Source of the DNA: Mycolicibacterium grossiae
GTDB lineage: Bacteria > Actinomycetota > Actinomycetes > Mycobacteriales > Mycobacteriaceae
Assembly: GCF_008329645.1 (NCBI RefSeq)
Contig: NZ_CP043474.1
Location: 4,774,001 to 4,838,000 of the forward strand
Direction: 5' to 3'
DNA length: 64,000 nt
Shown here piece after piece: positions 51,908 through 60,624 of this stretch. Under the pieces are notes generated by a model. It was not told the DNA's origin. It searched no databases and saw only the letters and a list, made by a program, of their open reading frames with translations. A program made the translations under genes and the position numbers. How positions within the stretch are numbered: the stretch's first letter is position 1; every line of letters starts with the position of its first letter.

Positions 51908-53038
51908 TCAGACGAGCAGGTCGCGCACCACGGCATCGGCGAGCAGTCGGCCGCGGTCGGTCAGCGCCAACCGGTCCCCCGCCATCGTGAGAAGCCCGTC
52001 GTCGCACAGACTTTGGGCGCGCCGGCGTTCATCGGACGCCAGCGCGTCGACGCGCAGACCGGGGCGCAACCGCATCCCGAGCATCACGTCCTCGACGTGA
52101 CGTTCGGCCGCCGAGGGCTCCTCGCTGCCCGCGATCGGCAGCTCGCCGGCGGCGAGCCGCTGGGCGTAGGCGCTCGGATGCTTGACGTTCCACCAGCGGA
52201 CGCCGTCGACGTACCCGTGCGCACCCGGGCCGGCGCCCCACCACTCGCCGCCGTCCCAGTACCCGAGGTTGTGTCGGCACTCACCGCCCGGCCGGCTCCA
52301 GTTCGACACCTCGTACCAGTCGAAGCCCGCATCGGTGAGTGCATCGTCGAGCAGTTCGTAGCGGGCTGCCAGCACGTCGTCGTCGGGTGCGGGCACCTCG
52401 CCCCGGCGCACCCGGCGCGCCAGCGCAGTGCCCTCCTCGACGATCAGCGAATAGGCCGACACGTGGTCCACTCCCGCGCCGACGGCCGCCTCGACCGACC
52501 GCAGCAGGTCGTCGTCGCTCTCACCGGGGGTGCCGTAGATCAGGTCGAGGTTGACGTGGCCGAAGCCCGCGGCCCGCGCTTCGGCCGCCGCAGCCGGCGC
52601 CCGGCCCGGCGAGTGCACCCGGTCCAGGACCGCCAGCACGTGCGACGCCGTCGACTGCATCCCGAGCGAGATGCGGGTGTATCCGGCCGCGAGCAGCGCG
52701 GCGAAGAACGCCGGCGACGTCGACTCCGGGTTGCACTCCGTGGTCACCTCGGCGCCGGGCGCGAGGTCGAAGGCGGAGCGCACGGCGGCCAGCACCTCGG
52801 CCAGCCCGGACGCGCCGAGCATCGACGGCGTGCCGCCCCCGACGAACACGGTGTCGACGCGGCGTCCCGGGCCCACCCGCCGCGCCGCCAGGGCCAGCTC
52901 GATGCGCAGGGCCGCCAGCCAGCCGTCGGGGCTGGCGTCGCCCAGCTCGGCGGGCGTGTAGGTGTTGAAGTCGCAGTACCCGCAGCGCGTCGCACAGAAC
53001 GGCACGTGGACGTAGACGCCGAACGGAACCGAACTCAC
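51908..53038 (-). CDS. hemW: Radical SAM protein HemW (HemN-like), heme chaperone
   Basis: A 376-residue radical SAM protein. The 4Fe-4S motif CATRCGYCDFNTY (CxxxCxxC, about residues 15-27) is at the N-terminus, followed by VFVGGGTPSML, TTECNPEST and the C-terminal HemN domain. HemW has this short form with CxxxCxxC followed by F rather than the extra Cys of true HemN, and acts as a heme chaperone rather than coproporphyrinogen dehydrogenase. It corresponds to Rv2388c (called hemN). The GTG at 53038 is chosen as the first start before the conserved FGVYVHVPFC. It is divergent from the cysteine leader peptide gene. Confidence 0.9.
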   Translation of the reverse strand: MSSVPFGVYVHVPFCATRCGYCDFNTYTPAELGDASPDGWLAALRIELALAARRVGPGRRVDTVFVGGGTPSMLGASGLAEVLAAVRSAFDLAPGAEVTTECNPESTSPAFFAALLAAGYTRISLGMQSTASHVLAVLDRVHSPGRAPAAAAEARAAGFGHVNLDLIYGTPGESDDDLLRSVEAAVGAGVDHVSAYSLIVEEGTALARRVRRGEVPAPDDDVLAARYELLDDALTDAGFDWYEVSNWSRPGGECRHNLGYWDGGEWWGAGPGAHGYVDGVRWWNVKHPSAYAQRLAAGELPIAGSEEPSAAERHVEDVMLGMRLRPGLRVDALASDERRRAQSLCDDGLLTMAGDRLALTDRGRLLADAVVRDLLV

Positions 53039-53129
53039 CAGACCAGTGTCGCAGAGCGACTTCGGATCACCACGAGTCTGAATCTGGGCCGGTTGGGGCA
53101 TGTCACCCGGTCCGTGGCACAATGGCCCG

Positions 53130-53225
53130 GTGACTGCCGCCGTCGACCCCACCACCCGCGTCTCGCTGGTGGCCCGGCGGCACATCGACTTCAAGCGCGT
53201 ATGTAGCTGTTGCTGTCTGCCTTGA
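53130..53225 (+). CDS. Cysteine-responsive leader peptide upstream of nirA
   Basis: A 31-codon leaderless ORF (GTG at 53130, TGA at 53223-53225) that ends with KRVCSCCCLP, four Cys within five codons. A -10-like CACAAT (53118-53123) ends 6 nt before the GTG, so the mRNA probably begins at the start codon. Poly-cysteine leaderless small ORFs are described in mycobacteria as attenuators (CruR type) before sulfur genes: ribosomes stall at the Cys codons when cysteine is short and downstream translation or transcription is released. The nirA gene begins 123 bp further on. Confidence 0.85.
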   Translation: MTAAVDPTTRVSLVARRHIDFKRVCSCCCLP

Positions 53226-53326
53226 CGTGCGTCTGATTTCGGAGACCTAGCCCGCATTGACCTCAGCTGGCCGCCGGATCTGCGCCGCCGGACCAGCCCC
53301 CGGTGACGTTCGCGATTCGCCAGCCA

Positions 53327-53344
53327 GCTCCTCCTCCAAGGAGC
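53327..53344 (+). promoter_or_regulatory. Hairpin hiding the nirA ribosome binding site
   Basis: GCTCC (53327-53331) and GGAGC (53340-53344) form a stem with an 8-nt loop. The 3' arm holds the AAGGAG Shine-Dalgarno of nirA (ATG 53349). A CTCCTCC run in the loop and 5' arm can also pair with it. Upstream CAGCTGGC (about 53265) could pair with GCCAGCCAGCT and offer an alternative fold. Confidence 0.5.
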
Positions 53345-53348
53345 CACC

Positions 53349-55022
53349 ATGACCACAGCCACACCCAAGCCCGCCAAGCGCCCCCGCGGCGAGGGCCAGT
53401 GGGCGCTCGGCTACCGCGAGCCGCTCAACGCCAACGAGCAGTCCAAGAAGGACGACAACCCGCTCAACGTCCGCCAGCGGATCGAGACCAACTACGCGAT
53501 CAACGGATTCTCCTCGATCGACAAGGGTGACCTTCGCGGCCGCTTCCGCTGGTGGGGTCTCTACACCCAGCGCAAGCCCGGCTACGACGGCACGTGGACC
53601 GGTGACGAGAACACCGACATGCTCGAGGACGAGTACTTCATGCTGCGGGTGCGCAGCGACGGCGGAGCGCTCACCGTGGCGGCGCTGCGCACGCTGGGCC
53701 AGATCTCCACCGAGTTCGCCCGCGACACCGCCGACATCTCCGACCGGCAGAACATCCAGTACCACTGGATCGACGTGCGGAACATGCCGGAGATCTGGCG
53801 CCGCCTCGACGAGGTCGGCCTGCAGACCACCGAGGCGTGCGGCGACTGCCCGCGCGTGGTGCTCGGATCGCCCCTGGCCGGTGAATCGCTCGACGAGGTC
53901 ATCGACGGGACGCCCGCGGTCAACGAGATCGTGAAGCGCTACGTCGGCAAGCCGGAGTACTCGAATTTGCCGCGCAAGTTCAAGACCGCGATCTCCGGTC
54001 TGCAGGACGTGGTGCACGAGGTCAACGACGTCGCGTTCATCGGCGTCGAGCATCCCGAACACGGCCCCGGCTTCGACCTGTGGGTCGGCGGCGGGCTGTC
54101 GACCAACCCGATGCTGGGTCAGCGGGTCGGCGCCTGGGTGCCGCTCGACGAGGTGCCCGACGTGTGGGAGGGCGTGGTCAGCGTGTTCCGCGACTACGGC
54201 TACCGTCGCCTGCGGGCCAAGGCGCGGTTGAAGTTCCTCATCAAGGACTGGGGCGTGGAGAAGTTCCGCCAGGTTCTCGAATCGGAGTACCTCAAGCGAC
54301 CGCTGATCGACGGCCCCGCGCCCGACCCGGTGGCCCGCCCGATCGACCACGTCGGCGTGCAGAAGCTGAAGAACGGGCTCAACGCGGTGGGCGTCGCCCC
54401 GATCGCCGGCCGCGTGTCCGGGACCATCCTCAGCAAGGTGGCCGACCTCGCGGAGGCGGCCGGCTCCGACCGGATCCGCTTCACGCCGTACCAGAAGCTC
54501 ATCGTGCTCGACGTGCCCGACGACCATCTCGACACGCTGCGCGCCGGCCTGGACGCCCTCGGGCTGCCGTCGACGCCGTCGCACTGGCGGCGCAATCTGA
54601 TGGCATGCACGGGCATCGAGTTCTGCAAGCTGTCGTTCGCCGAGACCCGTAGCCGCTCCCAGGTGCTCGTTCCCGAGCTGGAGAAGCGGCTCGACGACAT
54701 CAACGCCCAGCTCGACGTGCCGGTCACGATCAACATCAACGGCTGCCCGAACTCCTGCGCGCGCATCCAGGTCGCCGACATCGGCTTCAAGGGCCAGATG
54801 ATCGACGACGGGAACGGTCCCGAGGAGGGTTTCCAGGTCCACCTGGGGGGCAGTCTGGGTCTGGACAGCGGTTTCGGCCGCAAACTGCGTCAGCACAAGG
54901 TGCTCTCCACCGAACTCGGCGACTACATCGAGCGGGTCGTCCGGAACTTCGTGAAACAACGCGAGCAGGGTGAGCGTTTCGCTACGTGGGCACTACGAGC
55001 AGACGAGGCGGACCTGAGGTGA
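53349..55022 (+). CDS. nirA: Ferredoxin-sulfite reductase NirA
   Basis: A 557-residue siroheme/4Fe-4S enzyme reducing sulfite to sulfide with ferredoxin. The two halves of the reductase repeat are visible: TTEACGDCPRVVLG (about 160) and the cluster ligands CTGIEFC (about 420) and NGCPNSCAR (about 460). Named nirA for similarity to nitrite reductases; it acts in the APS reductase pathway of sulfate assimilation. It has a strong AAGGAG Shine-Dalgarno and is the first full gene of nirA-cysH-sirB. Confidence 0.93.
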   Translation: MTTATPKPAKRPRGEGQWALGYREPLNANEQSKKDDNPLNVRQRIETNYAINGFSSIDKGDLRGRFRWWGLYTQRKPGYDGTWTGDENTDMLEDEYFMLRVRSDGGALTVAALRTLGQISTEFARDTADISDRQNIQYHWIDVRNMPEIWRRLDEVGLQTTEACGDCPRVVLGSPLAGESLDEVIDGTPAVNEIVKRYVGKPEYSNLPRKFKTAISGLQDVVHEVNDVAFIGVEHPEHGPGFDLWVGGGLSTNPMLGQRVGAWVPLDEVPDVWEGVVSVFRDYGYRRLRAKARLKFLIKDWGVEKFRQVLESEYLKRPLIDGPAPDPVARPIDHVGVQKLKNGLNAVGVAPIAGRVSGTILSKVADLAEAAGSDRIRFTPYQKLIVLDVPDDHLDTLRAGLDALGLPSTPSHWRRNLMACTGIEFCKLSFAETRSRSQVLVPELEKRLDDINAQLDVPVTININGCPNSCARIQVADIGFKGQMIDDGNGPEEGFQVHLGGSLGLDSGFGRKLRQHKVLSTELGDYIERVVRNFVKQREQGERFATWALRADEADLR

Positions 55023-55723
55023 CTGACGTCCTGACCGAGAACGAATTGGTTCAACTGGCCGAGCGCGGCGCCGCCGAACTAGCGGATGCGTCGGCCGAGG
55101 AGCTGCTGCGCTGGACCGACGAGCACTTCGGCGGCGACTACGTCGTCGCGTCGAACATGCAGGACGGCGTGCTCGTCCACATGGCCGCCCAGCAGCGACC
55201 CGGCGTCGACGTCCTGTTCCTCGACACCGGCTATCACTTCGCCGAGACCATCGGCACCCGGGACGCCGTCGAGGCCGTCTACGGCGTGAACGTGGTCAAC
55301 GTCACCCCGGAGCGCAGCGTCGCCGAGCAGGACGCGCTGCTCGGCAAGGACCTCTTCGCCCGCGACGCCGCCGCGTGCTGCCGGATGCGCAAGGTCGAAC
55401 CGCTGTCGAAGGCGCTGGCGGGCTACTCGGCGTGGGTGACCGGCATCCGCCGCGTCGAGGCGCCCACCCGCGCCAACGCGCCGCTGATCAGCTTCGACAA
55501 GGCGTTCGGGCTGGTGAAGATCAACCCGATCGCGGCGTGGTCCGACGACGACATGCAGGCCTACATCGACGAGCACGACGTGCTGGTCAACCCGCTGGTC
55601 GACGAGGGCTACCCGTCCATCGGCTGCGCGCCGTGCACGTCGAAGCCGGCCCTCGGCGCCGACCCGCGCAGTGGCCGTTGGGCCGGTCAGTCCAAGACCG
55701 AATGCGGGCTGCACGCGTCGTGA
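55019..55723 (+). CDS. cysH: Adenosine 5'-phosphosulfate reductase CysH
   Basis: A 234-residue reductase that makes sulfite from APS with thioredoxin. It has the iron-sulfur cysteine pairs typical of APS (rather than PAPS) reductases: ACCRMRK (about 119) and IGCAPCTS (about 200), and the catalytic Cys in ECGLH at the C-terminus. The GTG start overlaps the nirA stop by 4 nt (GTGA). Confidence 0.94.
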   Translation: MTDVLTENELVQLAERGAAELADASAEELLRWTDEHFGGDYVVASNMQDGVLVHMAAQQRPGVDVLFLDTGYHFAETIGTRDAVEAVYGVNVVNVTPERSVAEQDALLGKDLFARDAAACCRMRKVEPLSKALAGYSAWVTGIRRVEAPTRANAPLISFDKAFGLVKINPIAAWSDDDMQAYIDEHDVLVNPLVDEGYPSIGCAPCTSKPALGADPRSGRWAGQSKTECGLHAS

Positions 55724-56445
55724 CCCCGGCGCCGACGCTGATCCTCGTCGCGCACGGCAGCACCGATCCCCGCTCACCGGAGGTGGCGCGCGCCCTCGTG
55801 GGCCGCATCCGCCGGCTGCGACCGTCACTCGACGTTCGGGTCGCGTTCCTGGAGAAGTCGGGACCGGACGTCCGCGAGGTGCTCGCCGACGTCGCCCGCC
55901 ACGGCGCGCGCGCAGTGGCCGTGCCGATGCTGCTGGCGTCGGCCTATCACGCCCGCGTCGACCTTCCCGGGGCCATCGCCGAGTCCGGGGCCGACGTCCG
56001 GCAGGCCGCCGCGCTGGGCGAGGATCCGACGCTGATCGCGCTGCTCGGACAGCGGCTCGCCGAGGCGGGCTACTTCCCCGTGCAACGCCACGTCGGCGTC
56101 ATCGTGACAGCGGTCGGTTCGTCGGACGACGCCGCCAACGGCCGCACGGCCACGGTGGCGACGGCACTCGCCCGTGGCGCCCGCTGGGCCGGGGTCGGCG
56201 TGGCGTTCGGCACCGGGCCGCGGCCCACGCTCGCCGAGGCGGCCGAGGACCTGCGCACCCGCGGCGCGACGCACCTGGTGGCGGCGCCCTGGTTCCTGGC
56301 CCCGGGCGTCATCACCGATCGGATCGCCCGGGCCGCCGAGACGCTGGACGTCGCGGTCGCGCAGCCGCTCGGATCGCACAACCTGGTGGCCGCGGCGCTG
56401 CTCGACCGTTACGACGAGGCCGTCACCGCCCGCGTCGCGGCCTGA
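55720..56445 (+). CDS. sirB: Sirohydrochlorin ferrochelatase-like protein (SirB/CbiX)
   Basis: A 241-residue chelatase inserting Fe2+ into sirohydrochlorin to make siroheme, the cofactor of NirA. The two CbiX repeats are visible, first VAHGSTDPRS (about 10) and MLLASAYHARVDLP (about 70), with His as metal ligand, second half GVIVTAVGSSDD and LVAAPWFLAPG. It corresponds to Rv2393. The GTG start overlaps the cysH stop (GTGA), placing cofactor synthesis in the same operon as its enzyme. Confidence 0.85.
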   Translation: MTPAPTLILVAHGSTDPRSPEVARALVGRIRRLRPSLDVRVAFLEKSGPDVREVLADVARHGARAVAVPMLLASAYHARVDLPGAIAESGADVRQAAALGEDPTLIALLGQRLAEAGYFPVQRHVGVIVTAVGSSDDAANGRTATVATALARGARWAGVGVAFGTGPRPTLAEAAEDLRTRGATHLVAAPWFLAPGVITDRIARAAETLDVAVAQPLGSHNLVAAALLDRYDEAVTARVAA

Positions 56446-56477
56446 CGGCTCGGCCGCCCGCGCCGCCGCTCAGCGGC

Positions 56478-57536
56478 TCACGCCTCCGTCAGCTCCTTGG
56501 CGTCGGTCTTCTCGGCGACCGGCGCCGGCCGGGCGCCGTCGGGGATCGTCGGCACGCGCGTGGCCCGGACGTACACGGTGTCGCCCTCCTTCAGACCCAG
56601 CGCCTCGGCGTCGCCGCGGGTGATCTGCGCCGTGAACGGCCCGTGGTCGGCCGCGCCGGTGAGTTCCACGCGCACCTCGAAGCCGAGCATCACCACGCGG
56701 TCGATCGTCGCGCGCACCACGCCGGTCGACGAGACGCTGCCGTCGGCGGTGGCGATCGCCATGTCGGGATTGCGCCCCACCCGGATGTCGTGCGGCCGCA
56801 CCAGCGTGCCGTTGAGCGACGACACCGCGCCGAGGAACGACATCACGAACGCGTTGGCCGGGGCGTCGTAGACCTCGGTCGGCGAGCCGACCTGCTCGAT
56901 GCGGCCCTTGTTCAGCACGGCGATGCGATCGGAGACGTCGAGGGCCTCTGCCTGGTCGTGCGTGACGAGCACGGTGGTGACGTGCACCTCGTCGTGCAGG
57001 CGGCGCAGCCACGCGCGCAGGTCCTCGCGCACCTTGGCGTCCAGCGCGCCGAACGGCTCGTCGAGCAGCAGCACCTCGGGGTCGATGGCCAGCGCCCGGG
57101 CCAGTGCCATGCGCTGGCGCTGCCCGCCGGAGAGCTGGTTGGGGTAGCGGCTCTGGAAGCCGCCGAGGCCCACCACGTCGAGGAGGTCGTCGACCTTCTG
57201 CTTGATCTCCTTGGCCGGACGCTTGCGGATCTTCAGCCCGAACGCCACGTTGTCGCGCACCGTCAGGTGCTTGAACGCGGCGTAGTGCTGGAACACGAAG
57301 CCGATGCCCCGGCGCTGCGGCGGCTCGCTCGTGACGTCGCGCCCGTTGATGGTGATGGTGCCGGTGTCGGGCTGGTCGAGTCCGGCGATGGCGCGCAGCA
57401 GCGTCGACTTGCCCGAGCCGCTGGGCCCGAGCAGCGACGTCAGCGACCCCTTCGGCACCTCGAAGTCGACGTCGTCGAGTGCGGCGAAGTCGCCGTACCT
57501 CTTGTTGGCACCTCGCACGATGATGGCGTCGGTCAT
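56478..57536 (-). CDS. cysA: Sulfate ABC transporter ATP-binding protein CysA
   Basis: A 352-residue ATPase. Walker A GPSGSGKST (about residues 38-46), signature LSGGQRQRMALARA (about 136), Walker B LLLDEPFGALD (about 158) and the H-loop VTHDQ (about 193) are present. A TOBE-like domain forms the last 110 residues. It powers sulfate/thiosulfate uptake with CysT, CysW and SubI. It is last in the subI-cysT-cysW-cysA order, convergent with sirB. Confidence 0.95.
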   Translation of the reverse strand: MTDAIIVRGANKRYGDFAALDDVDFEVPKGSLTSLLGPSGSGKSTLLRAIAGLDQPDTGTITINGRDVTSEPPQRRGIGFVFQHYAAFKHLTVRDNVAFGLKIRKRPAKEIKQKVDDLLDVVGLGGFQSRYPNQLSGGQRQRMALARALAIDPEVLLLDEPFGALDAKVREDLRAWLRRLHDEVHVTTVLVTHDQAEALDVSDRIAVLNKGRIEQVGSPTEVYDAPANAFVMSFLGAVSSLNGTLVRPHDIRVGRNPDMAIATADGSVSSTGVVRATIDRVVMLGFEVRVELTGAADHGPFTAQITRGDAEALGLKEGDTVYVRATRVPTIPDGARPAPVAEKTDAKELTEA

Positions 57537-57567
57537 GACTTCAGTCTTCCCAATCTCGAGCGCAGAG

Positions 57568-58380
57568 TCACTTGCTCTGCTTGGCGCGGCGGGCGTCGAG
57601 CACCACCTGGACGATGAGCACGATGACGGCGACCGTCATCAGCAGCGTGGAGATCGCGTAGGCGCCGTACATGTCGGCGCGGTTGTACCGGTCGGACACC
57701 AGCAGCGTCAGTGTCTGGGAGATGCCGGGCAGGTTGGACGAGACCATGACGACGGCGCCGAATTCGCCGAGTGTGCGGGCGATGGTCAGCACGATGCCGT
57801 ACGTCAGGCCCCAGCGGATCGACGGCAGGGTGATCCGCCAGAACGTCTGCCACCACGACGAGCCCAGCGTCGACGCCGCCTCCTCCTGGTCGGTGCCGAG
57901 TTCGTGCAGCACCGGTTCCACCTCGCGGATGACGAACGGGACGGTGACGAAGATGCTGGCGAGCACGATGCCCGGGAACCCGAAGATGATCTTCAGGCCC
58001 AGGTCGTTCTCGACGAACCCGAAGACACCCGCCGTACCCCAGAGCAGGATCAGCGCGACGCCGACGACGATCGGGGACACCGCGAACGGCAGGTCGATGA
58101 CGGCCTGCAGCGCGCTCTTGCCGCGAAACCTGTTGCGCGCGAGCACCAGTGCGGTGGGCACACCGAACAGCACGTTGAGCGGCACCACGATCGCGACCGT
58201 CAGCAGCGAGAGTTGCAGCGCCGACTGTGCCGCCGGCGTGGAGATCGACGAGAAGAACGTGCCCAGGCCGGGTGCGAACGTCCGGTAGAGGATCAGCCCG
58301 ACTGGGACGATCAGGAGAGCGGCAAGGTATACGAGCGCGGTGTAGCGCAGCAGGTGCTTCACCACCGGCGATGACGTCAC
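57568..58380 (-). CDS. cysW: Sulfate ABC transporter permease CysW
   Basis: A 270-residue inner-membrane permease with six predicted helices. The coupling EAA loop is seen in ELGTDQEEAASTLGSSWWQTFWRITLPSIRWGL (about 165-195). The GTG at 58380 overlaps the cysT stop (GTGA). Confidence 0.93.
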   Translation of the reverse strand: MTSSPVVKHLLRYTALVYLAALLIVPVGLILYRTFAPGLGTFFSSISTPAAQSALQLSLLTVAIVVPLNVLFGVPTALVLARNRFRGKSALQAVIDLPFAVSPIVVGVALILLWGTAGVFGFVENDLGLKIIFGFPGIVLASIFVTVPFVIREVEPVLHELGTDQEEAASTLGSSWWQTFWRITLPSIRWGLTYGIVLTIARTLGEFGAVVMVSSNLPGISQTLTLLVSDRYNRADMYGAYAISTLLMTVAVIVLIVQVVLDARRAKQSK

Positions 58381-59249
58381 GATGCCAGCTCCTGCCGCTT
58401 CGCCGCGCGCGACCCGATGGCGCGCAGTATGAACAGGATGACGAAGGAGATCACCAGCAGGACGATGGAGATCGCCGCCGCGCCGGTCCGGTCGTCGTTC
58501 TCGATGAGCGTCCGGATCCACTGCGAGGACACCTCGGTCTCGCCCGGGACGGCACCGCCGATGAGCACCACCGAGCCGTACTCGCCGATGGCCCGGGAGA
58601 ACGCCAGACCGGCACCGGACAGCAGGGACGGCAGCAGTGCGGGCAGCACGATCTTCGTGAAGATCGTCCAGTTGTTGGCGCCCAGCGACGCCGCGGCCTC
58701 CTCGGCCTCGCGGTCGAGTTCCTGCAGCACCGGCTGCACGGACCGCACCACGAAGGGCAACGTGACGAAGAGCAGGGCGATGCCGACGCCCCACTTGGTG
58801 AAGTTGAGCTGCACGCCGATCGGGCTGGCCGGACCGTAGAGGGCCAGCATCACCAGGCTGGCCACGATGGTGGGCAGCGCGAACGGCAGGTCGATGATCG
58901 CGTCGACCAGGCGCTTGCCCGGGAAGTCGTCGCGCACCAGCACCCACGCCACCAGCAGGCCGAAGAACAGGTTGATGACGGCAACCGAGATGGAGATGGT
59001 GAGGGTCACCCGGAACGAACTGAGGGCGGCGTTGGACGTGACGGCCGTCCAGAACGCCTGCGGGCCCCCGCCGACGGACTGCCACACGATCGCCGCCAAC
59101 GGCAGCAGCACGATGACGCTGAGCCAGATCGACGCGGCACCGACCCTCAGCGACGTGGTCCCGTAGCGGCCACGCCCGAACCCGCGGGCCCCCCCGGGGC
59201 CGGAGTCACCGGCACCCGGGGTGGTCACCTCGGAGATGGTGGAGGTCAT
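58377..59249 (-). CDS. cysT: Sulfate ABC transporter permease CysT
   Basis: A 290-residue permease paralogous to CysW. A Gly/Ser-rich N-terminal tail precedes six helices, with the EAA loop ELDREAEEAAASLGANNWTIFTKIVLPALLPSLL (about 175-210). The ATG at 59249 overlaps the subI stop (ATGA). Confidence 0.93.
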   Translation of the reverse strand: MTSTISEVTTPGAGDSGPGGARGFGRGRYGTTSLRVGAASIWLSVIVLLPLAAIVWQSVGGGPQAFWTAVTSNAALSSFRVTLTISISVAVINLFFGLLVAWVLVRDDFPGKRLVDAIIDLPFALPTIVASLVMLALYGPASPIGVQLNFTKWGVGIALLFVTLPFVVRSVQPVLQELDREAEEAAASLGANNWTIFTKIVLPALLPSLLSGAGLAFSRAIGEYGSVVLIGGAVPGETEVSSQWIRTLIENDDRTGAAAISIVLLVISFVILFILRAIGSRAAKRQELAS

Positions 59250-60277
59250 CCAGTGGCCTTGCCGTAGATGGTCGAGATCAGGCCGTTGGACTTGTCGAAC
59301 AGCTTGGGATCGGCGTCCTTCCAACCGCCGAGGTCGGCGATCGTCCACAGCTTCTGCGGGGCCGGGAACTGATCGGCGAACTGCTGCAGCACCGCCGGAT
59401 CCACCGGGCGGAAACCGGCCTCGGCCCAGGCCTTCTGACCTTCGGGGGTGTAGAGGAAGTTCTTCAGCGCCGTGGCCTTGGCCTCGTGGGGGCCGCCCTT
59501 GATGACCGCGACCGGGTTCTCGATCTTGAAGGTCTGCGGCGGGGTGACCCATTCGATGTCCGGGTGTGTCTTCTTGGAGTTGATCGCCTCGTTCTCGTAG
59601 GCGATCAGCACGTCACCGCTGCCCTGCAGGAAGACGTCGGTCGCCTCGCGACCCGAGCCCGGGCGCACCTTCAGGTGCTCGTTGGTGAGCAGCTGATTGA
59701 GGTAGTCGAGGCCGGCCTGCTGGTTCGCACCGCCGTTGCTCTTGGCCGCGTACGGTGCCAGCAGATTCCACTTCGCCGAGCCGGAACTCAGCGGGTTGGG
59801 CGTGACGACCTCGACGCCGGGCTTGAGCAGGTCGTCCCAGTCGCGGATGCCCTTCGGGTTGCCCTGCCGGACCACCAGCGTGACCACCGAGCCGAACGGG
59901 ATGCCCTTGGTGGCGTCGGCGTTCCAGTCCTCGGCCACCTTGCCGGCCTTGACCAGGCGGGTGATGTCGGGCTCGACGGAGAAGTTGACGATGTCGGCGG
60001 GGGTGCCGGCCTCGACCTTGCGGGACTGGTCGCCCGAGGCGCCGTAGGAGCCGGTGACCGCCACGCCCTTGCCGTCGTCGGTCTTGGCGAACGCCGCCCC
60101 GACGTTCTTCCAACCCGGTTCCGGCACCGCGTAGGCGACCAGGGTCAGCGTCGTGTCGGCCGCGGGCTGATCGCCGCCGCCCGCCACGTCGCTCGAACCG
60201 CCGCCGCCGCACGCCGCGACCAGCGTCGCGGTGAGTGCAGCGGCGCCGGCCGCGAGCCAGGACCTTCTGACGTTCAT
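59246..60277 (-). CDS. subI: Sulfate-binding lipoprotein SubI
   Basis: A 343-residue solute-binding protein with a lipoprotein signal (lipobox LVAAC, Cys-23). The periplasmic sulfate-binding fold is seen in LTLVAYAVPEPGWKNVGAAF, GSYGASGDQSRKVEAG (about 77-92, the sulfate-contacting loop), PNPLSSGSAKWNLL and DVLIAYENEAI. It delivers sulfate to CysT/CysW. It is the first full gene of the operon. Confidence 0.94.
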   Translation of the reverse strand: MNVRRSWLAAGAAALTATLVAACGGGGSSDVAGGGDQPAADTTLTLVAYAVPEPGWKNVGAAFAKTDDGKGVAVTGSYGASGDQSRKVEAGTPADIVNFSVEPDITRLVKAGKVAEDWNADATKGIPFGSVVTLVVRQGNPKGIRDWDDLLKPGVEVVTPNPLSSGSAKWNLLAPYAAKSNGGANQQAGLDYLNQLLTNEHLKVRPGSGREATDVFLQGSGDVLIAYENEAINSKKTHPDIEWVTPPQTFKIENPVAVIKGGPHEAKATALKNFLYTPEGQKAWAEAGFRPVDPAVLQQFADQFPAPQKLWTIADLGGWKDADPKLFDKSNGLISTIYGKATG

Positions 60278-60391
60278 GGATGACCTTTCGTCGAAACGGG
60301 AGGGTGGATACCCGTCACGGCGAACGGCGAAGACTCAGACGATGGGCACGACGGCCCTACTCCTGACACCACACACCGTGAACGGGCGGGG

Positions 60392-60484
60392 TCAGCGACA
60401 ACAGGAGACGTCGGCGACAGCGCAGGAACCGACGGCGATGAGGGCCAGGACGTGGCCCTCGATGCTGCCGACGGGTGCGTGCAT
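60392..60484 (-). CDS. Cysteine-responsive leader peptide upstream of subI
   Basis: A 30-codon leaderless ORF (ATG at 60484, TGA ending 60392). The C-terminus reads AVGSCAVADVSCCR, with a Cys pair just before the stop. TACTCT (60497-60492) is a good -10 ending 7 nt before the ATG, so translation starts at the 5' end. This is the same design as the nirA leader and matches small Cys-rich ORFs reported before mycobacterial sulfate transport genes. The subI start lies 114 bp downstream. Confidence 0.8.
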   Translation of the reverse strand: MHAPVGSIEGHVLALIAVGSCAVADVSCCR

Positions 60485-60537
60485 GGCGCGAAGAGTAGCA
60501 GAACCGGACGACGGCGACACCGCTGCGGGTGCGCCCG

Positions 60538-60624
60538 TCAGTGGGTGACGAGCCACATGACGATCACCAGCACCACCAGGGCGACGAGGATCAGCGTCAC
60601 CCGGGAACGCGGCAGGCCGGTCAT
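60538..60624 (-). CDS. 28-residue single-pass membrane peptide
   Basis: MTGLPRSRVTLILVALVVLVIVMWLVTH: a basic N-terminus and one strong transmembrane helix. Its ATG overlaps the stop of the upstream small gene (ATGA), which supports translation by coupling. Function is unknown; a subunit or modulator role for a membrane complex is possible. A small membrane ORF (Rv2401A) is annotated at the matching place in M. tuberculosis. Confidence 0.6.
   Translation of the reverse strand: MTGLPRSRVTLILVALVVLVIVMWLVTH

Noticed and set aside
56465..56477. Small GCCGC-TCA-GCGGC hairpin between sirB and cysA
   Set aside because: A 5-bp stem in DNA this GC-rich is expected by chance; not listed as a terminator.
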